Positions 1 through 6,909 of a DNA stretch of 13,508 bases are shown piece by piece (position 1 is the first letter of the stretch; each line of letters opens with the position of its first letter). The notes below the pieces were generated by a model. The model did no database searches. It saw only the letters and a list, made by a program, of their open reading frames with translations, and was not told the DNA's origin. Source of the DNA: an uncultured Pseudomonadota bacterium (GTDB lineage: Bacteria; Bdellovibrionota_B; Oligoflexia; Oligoflexales; CAILAO01); contig CAILAO010000518.1 of the NCBI GenBank assembly GCA_903832105.1, positions 1-13,508 on the forward strand. The letters run 5' to 3'. Made by a program: the position numbers and the translations under genes.

Positions 1-1
1 C

Positions 2-1429
2 AAGATAAAATCAACCCTGCAAAAGATTCGAGAAAAAATTAAAGATGTCAGATATGTCTACACCTTTAAAAAAAATGAAAATGGTCAGATTATTTTTGTG
101 GTAGATGCTGAAGAAGACCCAAAGGAAATGAGCCATATCGGTGATGTTTATAAAGATACGACCCCAACGATGCTATTGTCACTTAATAAGCCTTATAAAG
201 TTCGTGTGGAAAAAGATTTTGCTACGGATAAATGGGGAACATGGCTTTCAAGTTTTGCTCCTATTGTTGATCATAGCGGAAAATTGGAAAGTGTTTTGGG
301 AATGGATATTTCCGCTGCTAAAATTATCGAATATGAAAGAAGATATCTTTTAATTATTTTAGCTATTTCGTTCTTTGTAGGTATCATTGTGGCAATACTA
401 GGACTGGTGTTCGCTCAGACGATCAGTAGGCCGCTACTCGCTTTGGCACAAGACATGTCGAAAATACAGCATTTTGATCTGGAAGGAAAAACCGTAGTCA
501 ATTCTCGGATTCACGAAGTGATCTCTATGAAAGATGCTCTTGAGAATATGAAAAAAGGTCTTAGATCTTTCAAAAAATATGTTCCAGCCGATCTTGTGTC
601 AGAATTGATTAACCTTCAGAAAGAAGCTGTTCTTGGGGTCGAAGAACATCAACTCTCCATTTTTTTCTCAGATATTGCAAATTTCACAACTCTCTGTGAG
701 AAGATTAAAACTCAAAACCTCGCAGAACGTTTAGGAAGCTATTTTGAGGTAATGACGAAGACTGTCTTAAAGCATCAAGGTACAGTCGATAAATTTATCG
801 GTGATGCAATAATGGCTTTCTGGGGGGCACCCAGACCTCATCAGAGTCACGCTGCTTCGGCATGTATTGCAGCTCTGGAATGTCAAAGCCAGTTATCACA
901 GTTGTTTAGAGAGTGGGAAAAGCAAGGTCTTCCTCCGATGTGTACTCGAATAGGAATAAACACTGGAGACGCCATAGTCGGTAATATGGGATATCAAGAT
1001 CGCTTATCCTATACCGCACTCGGGGACAACGTAAACCTAGCGAGTCGGCTTGAGAGCCTAAACAAATACTACGAAACAAAGATCATTATTAGTGAAAGCA
1101 CCTACGCACTCGCGCGAAACGCTATCGAAGCTCGTTTGATCGACCGTGTTGTCGTAAAGGGAAAAACCGCCGGGACGCAAATCTACGAACTCGTTGCGCT
1201 TAAGGGACATTTAGACTCGGAAGCCAGGAAGGATCTTGACCTCTTCAACGAAGCGATGCAGCTATATCTAAATCGAAAATGGAAGGAAGCGCAGATAATA
1301 TTTAACGAGCTTAAATCGAAAGCTCCAAGTGATAAACCGGTTCGTATTCTGGAAGAACGATGTAACAGCTATATCTCAGTACCACCTCCGGGGGATTGGA
1401 CTGGCGTAATAGTGCTTAGAGAAAAGTAA
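2..1429 (+). CDS. Membrane sensor adenylate cyclase, class III (5' end missing)
   Basis: Predicted to make cAMP from ATP in response to a periplasmic signal. The frame is open to the left edge, so the true start lies outside the window and 475 residues are visible. In order they show the end of a Cache/PAS-like periplasmic sensor (about 1-105, with IGDVY and a WGTWLSSFAPI stretch ending GMDISA), one membrane helix (about 115-138), a HAMP-like linker with a KKYVPADLV motif (191-199), and a class III cyclase domain (about 218-400). Metal-binding Asp224 (FSD) and Asp268 (FIGD) are present. So are purine-selecting Lys264 and Thr338 (YTALGD), which suit ATP rather than GTP, and transition-state Asn345 and Arg349. 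All key residues are intact. A C-terminal helical, TPR-like tail ends with PPPGDWTGV, a tail type I recall from other bacterial adenylate cyclases. A GTG at 98 is not the start, because it falls inside the sensor domain. Confidence 0.9.
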   Translation, partial: KIKSTLQKIREKIKDVRYVYTFKKNENGQIIFVVDAEEDPKEMSHIGDVYKDTTPTMLLSLNKPYKVRVEKDFATDKWGTWLSSFAPIVDHSGKLESVLGMDISAAKIIEYERRYLLIILAISFFVGIIVAILGLVFAQTISRPLLALAQDMSKIQHFDLEGKTVVNSRIHEVISMKDALENMKKGLRSFKKYVPADLVSELINLQKEAVLGVEEHQLSIFFSDIANFTTLCEKIKTQNLAERLGSYFEVMTKTVLKHQGTVDKFIGDAIMAFWGAPRPHQSHAASACIAALECQSQLSQLFREWEKQGLPPMCTRIGINTGDAIVGNMGYQDRLSYTALGDNVNLASRLESLNKYYETKIIISESTYALARNAIEARLIDRVVVKGKTAGTQIYELVALKGHLDSEARKDLDLFNEAMQLYLNRKWKEAQIIFNELKSKAPSDKPVRILEERCNSYISVPPPGDWTGVIVLREK

Positions 1430-1430
1430 C

Positions 1431-1498
1431 GATGTTACTTTAAGGCTATAGCCGGCTAGTGTCTCACTTCTTTTGAGACACAAATAACATCTGCTTTT
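1431..1498 (+). terminator. Branched inverted-repeat terminator candidate after the cyclase
   Basis: Two nucleotides after the cyclase stop, GATGTTA (1431-1437) can pair with TAACATC (1485-1491), followed by a run of T. Inside lie a 10-bp palindrome TAGCCGGCTA (1449-1458) and an 8-bp perfect hairpin GTGTCTCA/TGAGACAC (1459-1466 with 1474-1481, 7-nt loop). This layout would suit a rho-independent terminator with an extra arm. The outer stem is only 7 bp, so this is a structural inference. Confidence 0.45.
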
Positions 1499-1561
1499 TG
1501 AATACATCAAAATTCAATTTATTGTGTCTTGAAAGCTTTGGAGCTCAACAAAATGTATTCA
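1499..1561. repeat. 9-bp inverted repeat with 45-nt spacer
   Basis: TGAATACAT (1499-1507) is the exact reverse complement of ATGTATTCA (1553-1561). The spacer holds the palindromes AAAGCTTT and GAGCTC. It lies in the leader region upstream of the broken small secreted gene, so it may be part of a structured 5' UTR. No function is assigned. Confidence 0.4.
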
Positions 1562-1676
1562 GTCGCAAAGCCTTGTGGCACTGTGAAGCATCTTGCGCGA
1601 TATGTCGTGCAGCCGTTTGAGCGATAATATTTGAAAGGTTTTATAGGAGCAAAAACTAGATTTACACGGAGGGAGT

Positions 1677-1988
1677 ATGAAGAACGTGTCGATTTCTTTG
1701 ATTTTGTTGGTATCGTTTAGCGAAACATCAATATGTTATGCACAGTCGTATGACTATGGAAACTCCTACTACAACACAGGCAAATCAGCCGCTGGCACGA
1801 ATTTAAATGGTTATAACTCCAACACAGGGAGTAGTTGGCACTTAACATATTAAAAAAGCGGAAACTCTTATGGTACGGATTCAAAGAGGAACTCTTGGCA
1901 GTACAATAATAGCAACGGTTATTATCATAATAATGGAACAGGCAAGACTTGTTGCGGAATAGAAACAGCTCGAACTTGCTTTAAGTAA
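1677..1988 (+). pseudogene. Small secreted Tyr/Asn/Gly-rich protein gene broken by an in-frame TAA
   Basis: An ATG at 1677 sits just after a strong Shine-Dalgarno sequence (GGAGGG, 1668-1673). It encodes a signal peptide (MKNVSISLILLVSF, likely cleaved near CYA-QS) and then a Tyr/Asn/Gly/Ser-rich chain. Translation meets TAA at 1851-1853 after 58 residues. The same frame continues for 44 more codons to TAA at 1986-1988, with the same composition and a recognisable pattern: GSSW before the stop, then GNSYGTDS, NSWQYN, GYYHNNGTG and a Cys-containing end (TCC and TC). From memory, intact members of this small secreted family read GSSW through to GTG with a C-terminal C...RTC. That makes one CAA-to-TAA change (Gln to stop) the simplest explanation. 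Read-through, a genuine short product or a sequencing error cannot be excluded. The function of the family is unknown to me. Confidence 0.6.
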
Positions 1989-2088
1989 AATATTTGGATC
2001 TCCAAAAGACTTGTTAGAAAAATAGACATTTAACAACCCCTTTTCCATTTGGGTTTAGTGAGGTGTCCCTCCGCTTATATATCTGGTA

Positions 2089-2117
2089 AAATAGTCCTGA
2101 GATCATCAGGACTATTT
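2089..2117 (+). terminator. Perfect 12-bp hairpin, terminator-like
   Basis: AAATAGTCCTGA (2089-2100) pairs perfectly with TCAGGACTATTT (2106-2117) around a 5-nt GATCA loop. The stem is A-rich on its 5' side and T-rich on its 3' side, but no long T-run follows, so termination could be weak. It sits between the broken small gene and the next lipoprotein gene and would insulate them. Confidence 0.55.
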
Positions 2118-2149
2118 CATAACTCTGTCATTTTGAACGTTTTTTTATG

Positions 2150-2155
2150 AAAGGG
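2150..2155 (+). promoter_or_regulatory. Ribosome binding site that decides the start at 2162
   Basis: AAAGGG lies 6 nt before the ATG at 2162. The earlier in-frame ATG at 2147 follows a T-run with no Shine-Dalgarno match and overlaps this site. The downstream ATG also gives a normal signal peptide beginning MRTRLL. Confidence 0.65.
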
Positions 2156-2161
2156 CTTTCT

Positions 2162-3616
2162 ATGAGAACCAGGCTCCTTGTTTTTTCGTCGATCATTTTT
2201 ATTGCTCTACTTGCAAATCACTGCGGAAAAAAAGATAAATCGGATGACAATAATAGCAGCAATCCGACCCCAACGCCAACACCGACAAGTCCTGCGGATA
2301 CGACAGAAGAAACAGGAGATTTGGTCATGTCTGTTCAGGTATCAAACTCCAGTACAGCCTACAATTTGATCGACCGCTCGGATCCCGCGTTTGAGGACTT
2401 CCGTCCTGATTCCACGACCTCTGGAGCTCCTTCTGATCTGACAATTTATGTAAAGAAAATTGTCTTAAGGTCTTCTGATTCGAACACACAGACGAGAGAA
2501 CGAGTGGTGTTTGAAGATGCGACTGGAAAACCAATTGATATTTCTGGTGCAAAAATAGATCTCAGTTCTCTCTTCACCGAGTTTGCTTGCATCAATTCAA
2601 GCGGTGAAGTCGTGGAGCTTGAGAACGGTGAAACATGTCCATGCGGACTAGATACAAACGATCAACCGATCCAAAAAGACAGCCAAGATAAATGTCCGAA
2701 GATCTCGAAAGCCGAAGGAACTCTTCCGGCGGGCAAAGCTTCAGTTGCCGTCGGAGCATACAGTGACCTGATAGTAACCTATCTAAAAAAAGCGCAGGTT
2801 AAGGGATGCGTGGTTGGAAATTTCAGAGACGGTTCGTTACAACCTGGACAACACACGTACTGCACCCAAAAAGACCACACGACGTTCACCGCTTCCGCTA
2901 CGACCATGGGTGGACAAAATGCTGATTTCGAAGACCAAACCCCAGAATTAATGGACTTTGATTTGTCTCTTTCCAATGATTACCCTGTCGACTCCGCTGC
3001 AACCATTGATGTTACCTATCCGATCAAAGACAACGTCGAAATTGCAACCTCCGGTTCCGTTAGAATGACGCTTGTGATCGACGTGAATCGCGTCCTTAGA
3101 TTCTTCAACCAAGGCCGAAGTGATCAAGGTGCGGGTCCAGAGCTGCCAATTAATAGATCTTACTTTTACACGAGTGTATTTACGTCATCGTCCTTTGTGT
3201 TCGTTGGAAAACCGGGGGACATTAAGGGATATGCATTTGTAACCAAAGCCTGCAGCTCAATCACTACAATTCCAGCGGATCACGAATGTATAGACAATCC
3301 TTTTGTTGTCGCAGGTTGGGTTACGCTTATTTACGACAAGGACGGCAATCCAATGGCAGTGAACATTATGCCTGATGACGACAACACGTTGACGGTCATC
3401 AAAGGAGGCAACGGTACCAGGAACGGACTTGACACCACATATTTCACAGTCACTCCCAGTGGACTCGACATAAAATTCAATCTGGGGGAGACAGACACTG
3501 GAAAAATCTTCAATGTGAACACCGATCTTGCAATTGGTGCTACGGATAACACAGCATATTTCGAAGGCCTTCGCGGGGATTCATATGGCAAATTGGTTCT
3601 GAAGCGAGGCTTGTGA
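2162..3616 (+). CDS. Exported cysteine-rich protein with Thr/Pro linker, probable lipoprotein
   Basis: I do not recognise a named family. The 484-residue product begins with a basic, then hydrophobic signal sequence (MRTRLLVFSSIIFIALLANHC) ending at Cys21. The lipobox is odd: His occupies the -1 position, where Gly, Ala or Ser is usual. The next residues, GKKDKSDD, look like a lipoprotein tether. A PTPTPTPTSP linker (about 35-44) leads into a globular part from about residue 52. Eight further Cys (about 143, 159, 161, 178, 216, 234, 364, 376) could form disulfides, four of them clustered around a CPCGLD segment. The alternating hydrophobic pattern suggests mostly beta structure. Two segments (about 93-105 and 300-312) resemble strands of carbohydrate-binding or DUF4382-like surface modules, but that is only an impression. 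It is transcribed alone and converges on the next gene. Confidence 0.8.
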   Translation: MRTRLLVFSSIIFIALLANHCGKKDKSDDNNSSNPTPTPTPTSPADTTEETGDLVMSVQVSNSSTAYNLIDRSDPAFEDFRPDSTTSGAPSDLTIYVKKIVLRSSDSNTQTRERVVFEDATGKPIDISGAKIDLSSLFTEFACINSSGEVVELENGETCPCGLDTNDQPIQKDSQDKCPKISKAEGTLPAGKASVAVGAYSDLIVTYLKKAQVKGCVVGNFRDGSLQPGQHTYCTQKDHTTFTASATTMGGQNADFEDQTPELMDFDLSLSNDYPVDSAATIDVTYPIKDNVEIATSGSVRMTLVIDVNRVLRFFNQGRSDQGAGPELPINRSYFYTSVFTSSSFVFVGKPGDIKGYAFVTKACSSITTIPADHECIDNPFVVAGWVTLIYDKDGNPMAVNIMPDDDNTLTVIKGGNGTRNGLDTTYFTVTPSGLDIKFNLGETDTGKIFNVNTDLAIGATDNTAYFEGLRGDSYGKLVLKRGL

Positions 3617-3639
3617 TTTTTAAAGACTGCACTTTCCAG

Positions 3640-3668
3640 GGGGTGAAGTGGGCAATCACTTTCATCCC
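3640..3668 (+). terminator. Imperfect hairpin terminator after the cysteine-rich lipoprotein gene
   Basis: GGGGTGAAGTG (3640-3650) pairs with CACTTTCATCCC (3657-3668) around a 6-nt loop, with one bulged T and one G-T wobble. A T-rich stretch (TTATCATTTT) follows. It sits 23 nt past the stop of the plus-strand gene, in the 125-nt gap between two convergent genes. Confidence 0.5.
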
Positions 3669-3741
3669 TTATCATTTTAAGGGGCAAGCCGTAATTTTGG
3701 GTGTTAACTCAGTGAACGCCAATGCCCGAATTTGACGACAA

Positions 3742-5274
3742 CTAGATGCGTGGTGCTGCAAAAAACCCCAAATTTTTTTGAAGTAGGCCATGTTCCTGCT
3801 CTTCAAATGTAATTGTCAAATTATTTAAGCCGTCTTTGATCTGGGGCTCGTTGATTTTTATATGCAGCCCTTCTGAGGGAATGGTTTCGAGATTTTTTAT
3901 AACGGTTCCGTTGTTCGACAGGGTCATGCTCATATTCCGATCAAACAATTTTTTCATTTGTAGTTCGAAGATAATATCCTTACCTAAGAAGACTGATCCC
4001 TGGTTTCCTCCATCTACAATCACCGAGAACTCGTCAAAGTCTCCCCAGCTTATTTCGGCATTTGGTGCGATTAATCCAAGCGGAGGATTTTTGGGATCTT
4101 CCCCCACTGACTCGGCCCAAATACTCAGAACCTCATTGATATCCACGTGAGGATTGCCGAAAAGGGGGCCGCCGTCCGACTGAAACGGCTGAAAAGCAAT
4201 CCACACAAAATCAGGATGATTTTTTTGAAAGTCATAATGCCACTCGCCGCCCAGAATATTGTCATTCTCGTCAAGTTCGAGAACGTACTGATACTCAAAT
4301 ATCTTTTCCTCTCTTGTCGGCCCTTTTGCTCGGAGCGGTTCTTGCTGCAAGTGATACGAAACAAATACTTGGGCTTTTACGGTGATCCACTTTTTGGCTT
4401 CGGGGTTAAAAGGGTAAGCGCCAAGATCCTGATTCGTGATGAGTTGCGCCGCTTTACTTTGGGGTATGGATTCCCAGACAATATCATATTTATAGACCGG
4501 AAAGTTCCAGATGCTTTGATCATAAGAAACATCAAATATAACTGATTGCTTCATTCTCCCGAGCCAGTTGGTCAATATCAGATGGAACGTCCCAGGATTG
4601 ATATCTTCGCAGACGCCCATGGCTGTCACATCTGACCGTTCGTGTGGCCGCAGAGGAAGTCCCATATACTGCGCCAGGCAGCGGTTTCCACCCAAAAAGT
4701 AGGTCGTTGCGCTCATGTTGATTTCTGCAAGTAGTGCTTTGATGTCGTGAGTTTCAAAAACGACGCCGTTTCGCGTAACAGCCGTTCTTGGCTCTTTATG
4801 CCTCTGGGCAGCCGCAGCCCAACCGTTGCAATGCCCTGCCCAAGATGGCTTACTATTTTGAGATGTGGCGCTATGCTCTTCCAGTTCCCAGTTCACTGCC
4901 TTTGGGGATTGTCCATTGAAGGCGGTATCGTACTTCTGAAGTACTGATGGCAATATCGTCCCATCATAATCTTTCCATTTTATATTGGTGCCTTCTTTGT
5001 CAGCGGGGTATCCGAATCCTGAATAAGGGAGTTTGTCATCCGGGACAGAGGCTGATGTTGGAAGAGAGGAAAATCTCTGTTCAAAAGGAATCCCATAAAA
5101 CTTTTGGTAGAATTCAGATTGCTGGCCAATTTCGATCGCACTTGCGGCGGTTTTTTCTTTTTCAAGCAAGGAGGCGGGTGAGTTTTTTTTCGCGTCGTCG
5201 TGGGTTTTCGGCGTGAATATTTTGCAACTCAGAGCGAGTGAGCTTATAAGAAAAAATTCAAAAACTTTTCTCAT
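3742..5274 (-). CDS. Transglutaminase-elicitor-like lipoprotein
   Basis: The 510-residue product has a signal peptide ending in the lipobox ALS-Cys17, so it should be membrane-anchored and face the periplasm or cell surface. The body resembles the transglutaminase elicitor family (known from the oomycete Pep-13 elicitor protein, with bacterial homologues). The recognisable parts are SWAGHCNGWAAAA with candidate nucleophile Cys149, a DIKALL stretch (177-182), GTFHLILTNWLG with candidate His231, VIFDVSYDQ with candidate Asp248, and GGEWHYD...NHPDFVW (342-358). Residues from about 405 onward look like a separate beta-rich C-terminal module. Enzymes of this type join Gln and Lys side chains, or hydrolyse or transfer acyl groups through a Cys thioester. 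The bacterial substrate is unknown. A Shine-Dalgarno match (AAAGG, 7 nt before ATG) supports the start. A strong terminator upstream means it needs its own promoter in 5275-5367. The family call rests on motif memory. Confidence 0.75.
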   Translation of the reverse strand: MRKVFEFFLISSLALSCKIFTPKTHDDAKKNSPASLLEKEKTAASAIEIGQQSEFYQKFYGIPFEQRFSSLPTSASVPDDKLPYSGFGYPADKEGTNIKWKDYDGTILPSVLQKYDTAFNGQSPKAVNWELEEHSATSQNSKPSWAGHCNGWAAAAQRHKEPRTAVTRNGVVFETHDIKALLAEINMSATTYFLGGNRCLAQYMGLPLRPHERSDVTAMGVCEDINPGTFHLILTNWLGRMKQSVIFDVSYDQSIWNFPVYKYDIVWESIPQSKAAQLITNQDLGAYPFNPEAKKWITVKAQVFVSYHLQQEPLRAKGPTREEKIFEYQYVLELDENDNILGGEWHYDFQKNHPDFVWIAFQPFQSDGGPLFGNPHVDINEVLSIWAESVGEDPKNPPLGLIAPNAEISWGDFDEFSVIVDGGNQGSVFLGKDIIFELQMKKLFDRNMSMTLSNNGTVIKNLETIPSEGLHIKINEPQIKDGLNNLTITFEEQEHGLLQKNLGFFAAPRI

Positions 5275-5367
5275 ACGTCAACCTTTGAGCGGTAGAGTGA
5301 GTTGCATGATTCGCAACAACTATTATCGTTTATTGTTGACGATAGAGCCACGAAAATTTCGGAAATT

Positions 5368-5403
5368 AAAAAAAAGGGTGAACATTGTCACCCCTTTTTT
5401 TTT
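5368..5403 (-). terminator. Strong bidirectional rho-independent terminator
   Basis: The 6-bp stem GGGTGA/TCACCC (5376-5381 with 5388-5393) closes a 6-nt loop and is flanked by runs of A on the left and T on the right. It therefore ends transcription on either strand. Its place 22 nt after the minus-strand stop at 5426 makes it the natural terminator of the GYWKNH lipoprotein gene and separates that gene from the transglutaminase-like gene. Confidence 0.85.
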
Positions 5404-5425
5404 GACTTCCCTTTTTAGCGGCGTT

Positions 5426-6679
5426 CTATTTGTCTTGACTAGGTACGCTATGCTTATTTTTAACCGAATGCAGACAGGAATCTTCAAGACCTTGATATCC
5501 AAAAATGCAGGATGTACTCGGAATATTTAGGGAAAATGTGCCGTTGCCCTCAACAACCATCCAATTGATCGGTAACGAGGCTTCCGCAACCGTATATGAT
5601 TTTTTGGGTTCTACCAAAAGTCCTGCCGTCGCAGCACCGCTCTTATCGAAATATTCGCAAGTCAGAGCAGTTGTGAGAACGCTATAGGTGCAAAGACCGT
5701 TGCCTAAATCACTCGTAACAACTATCTGAAAGTCTGATCCTGGAACCGGGGCTGGAACATCAACCTGAACGTCTTTTTCATCGTACCATTTTTTCTCGAA
5801 GAACACATGAAAGGAACAGCGGGGGGAATCTTTGGATGCCGTGGCTGTTTCTTTATCTAGAGTCCAGGCAAGACTTGCTCCGTCAAAGTCCACATAGTAA
5901 GCGGCATTTGGCCAGCTTGGAGTGCTGCCTGGGGCAAACGTCGTAGGTTGACCTCTGTCTTCCGGATCTGGAGTAAAATGGTTCTCTAAACCAATTGGTA
6001 TTGAAACGTTCGCATCGTTATCACTTTTGTAACCGAAGTAAGCCCTGTAAGAATTGTCGCTCAACTGGGATACGCATTCTAGAATCGGATGAATCGGATT
6101 GTGTTCTGGCGGTGGGGTGTCGCCACAATGCCCGGGGCCGATGATCCCATTGTTGAATTGGTCCAGAGTGGTTTTCCAACTCAGCACTTCAGTTTGTTCT
6201 TCTGGAGCAAGATCTGCCCAATCAGTATAATCATGGGTCGAAAGAAACGTGTCAGCCAGAAGGATCACGGAAGCCGCGTCTTTGTCGGACGCGCCGCTTG
6301 CGATATTAAATTTTGTAGCAAGCAATTGAGCATAAAGCTTGGTGATTCCATTGTTCGGTTCTCCAAACATGGTTTGTGTTAAAACGCCGACTCCAACTTC
6401 TTCGGTCATCACGGAGAGGGTTTCTTTGCCACCTTCCAAGCCTAAGAATTGGGGTAAATATTTGACGAATTCCGAACTATGGTTCTTCCAATAGCCAATG
6501 GTCTTTGTGCAACCAGCAAGTATATCCGTGTCTACGCTTCCGACAGTAGCGGAGTTTTGAGAAATGGAGCCCTTACTCTTCTTGCTAGGTAATAGGCGAG
6601 AAATACTGCAGCTCACCAAGGCAAGCGAGATAGTGGCAATCAAAATGACGGAGAATCTCAGTGTAGTCTTTCTTTTCAT
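5426..6679 (-). CDS. Two-module lipoprotein with GYWKNH motif
   Basis: The 417-residue product has a signal peptide with a textbook lipobox (LVS-Cys24). Its first module (about 55-185) opens with GCTKTIGYWKNH (56-67) and later has LYAQLLATKFNIASGA (115-130). This matches a GCT.TQGYWKxH...AQLIAAKLN pattern I recall from many secreted bacterial proteins of unknown function. The second module (about 198-290) has ECVSQLSDNSYRAYFGYKS, NHFTPDPEDRGQPTTF, FDGASLAWTLD and ends NSPRC-like (DSPRC). That is also a widespread extracellular beta-module of unknown role. The remaining C-terminal part holds paired Cys and may be a further disulfide-bonded domain. The start at 6679 is chosen over an upstream in-frame ATG (6772) because AAGGAG lies 6 nt before it and the signal peptide begins there. 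It is transcribed alone and divergent from the next lipoprotein gene. Function unknown. Confidence 0.82.
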   Translation of the reverse strand: MKRKTTLRFSVILIATISLALVSCSISRLLPSKKSKGSISQNSATVGSVDTDILAGCTKTIGYWKNHSSEFVKYLPQFLGLEGGKETLSVMTEEVGVGVLTQTMFGEPNNGITKLYAQLLATKFNIASGASDKDAASVILLADTFLSTHDYTDWADLAPEEQTEVLSWKTTLDQFNNGIIGPGHCGDTPPPEHNPIHPILECVSQLSDNSYRAYFGYKSDNDANVSIPIGLENHFTPDPEDRGQPTTFAPGSTPSWPNAAYYVDFDGASLAWTLDKETATASKDSPRCSFHVFFEKKWYDEKDVQVDVPAPVPGSDFQIVVTSDLGNGLCTYSVLTTALTCEYFDKSGAATAGLLVEPKKSYTVAEASLPINWMVVEGNGTFSLNIPSTSCIFGYQGLEDSCLHSVKNKHSVPSQDK

Positions 6680-6685
6680 TGGCAA

Positions 6686-6691
6686 CTCCTT
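6686..6691 (-). promoter_or_regulatory. Shine-Dalgarno site for the GYWKNH lipoprotein
   Basis: The minus strand reads AAGGAG, 6 nt before the ATG at 6679. It rules out the 31-codon upstream extension to 6772, which would put an implausible Cys/Trp-rich stretch ahead of a clean lipoprotein signal peptide. Confidence 0.8.
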
Positions 6692-6846
6692 ATGTGTTAT
6701 TAGATTTCTATGCAACGGCATCCCAACTAAACAAGTTCCCCATGTGCTGCAAAATTTAGTCCAATGTGCCAATTGGAGATAAGCTGGCTAATTCAGTCGG
6801 AAAGTTTCGGAAGAGGCTCCCTTCAGAAGGGCTACCTATTAAACTC

Positions 6847-6875
6847 ATGTCAAAATAATTTACAAATGCTATTAT
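6847..6875 (+). promoter_or_regulatory. Sigma70-like promoter candidate for the 6910 gene
   Basis: ATGTCA (6847-6852, 4 of 6 to the -35 consensus) and TATTAT (6870-6875, 5 of 6 to the -10 consensus) are 17 nt apart. The expected start of transcription near 6882 leaves a leader of under 30 nt. It lies in the AT-rich part of the divergent intergenic region. Confidence 0.45.
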
Positions 6876-6909
6876 GAGATTCATCTAAAACTACAATACA
6901 GTGAAAACT

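Noticed and set aside
98..100. GTG as the start of the cyclase gene
   Set aside because: The frame is open to the left edge and the residues before it continue the sensor domain.
1576..1596. Sigma54 promoter (TGGCAC ... TTGC) before the small secreted gene
   Set aside because: The spacer is 11 nt between the two elements, too long for the fixed -24/-12 geometry; a similar pair near 6750-6775 on the minus strand also fails on spacing.
2147..2161. Earlier ATG for the cysteine-rich lipoprotein
   Set aside because: No Shine-Dalgarno match before it, and the good site AAAGGG overlaps its own first codons.
4147..5216. Plus-strand ORFs inside the transglutaminase-like gene
   Set aside because: They are antisense to a convincing gene, have no Shine-Dalgarno support and no recognisable domains.
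6680..6772. N-terminal extension of the GYWKNH lipoprotein to ATG 6772
   Set aside because: AAGGAG sits 6 nt before ATG 6679 and the signal peptide starts there; the extension is Cys/Trp-rich and unlike a leader.
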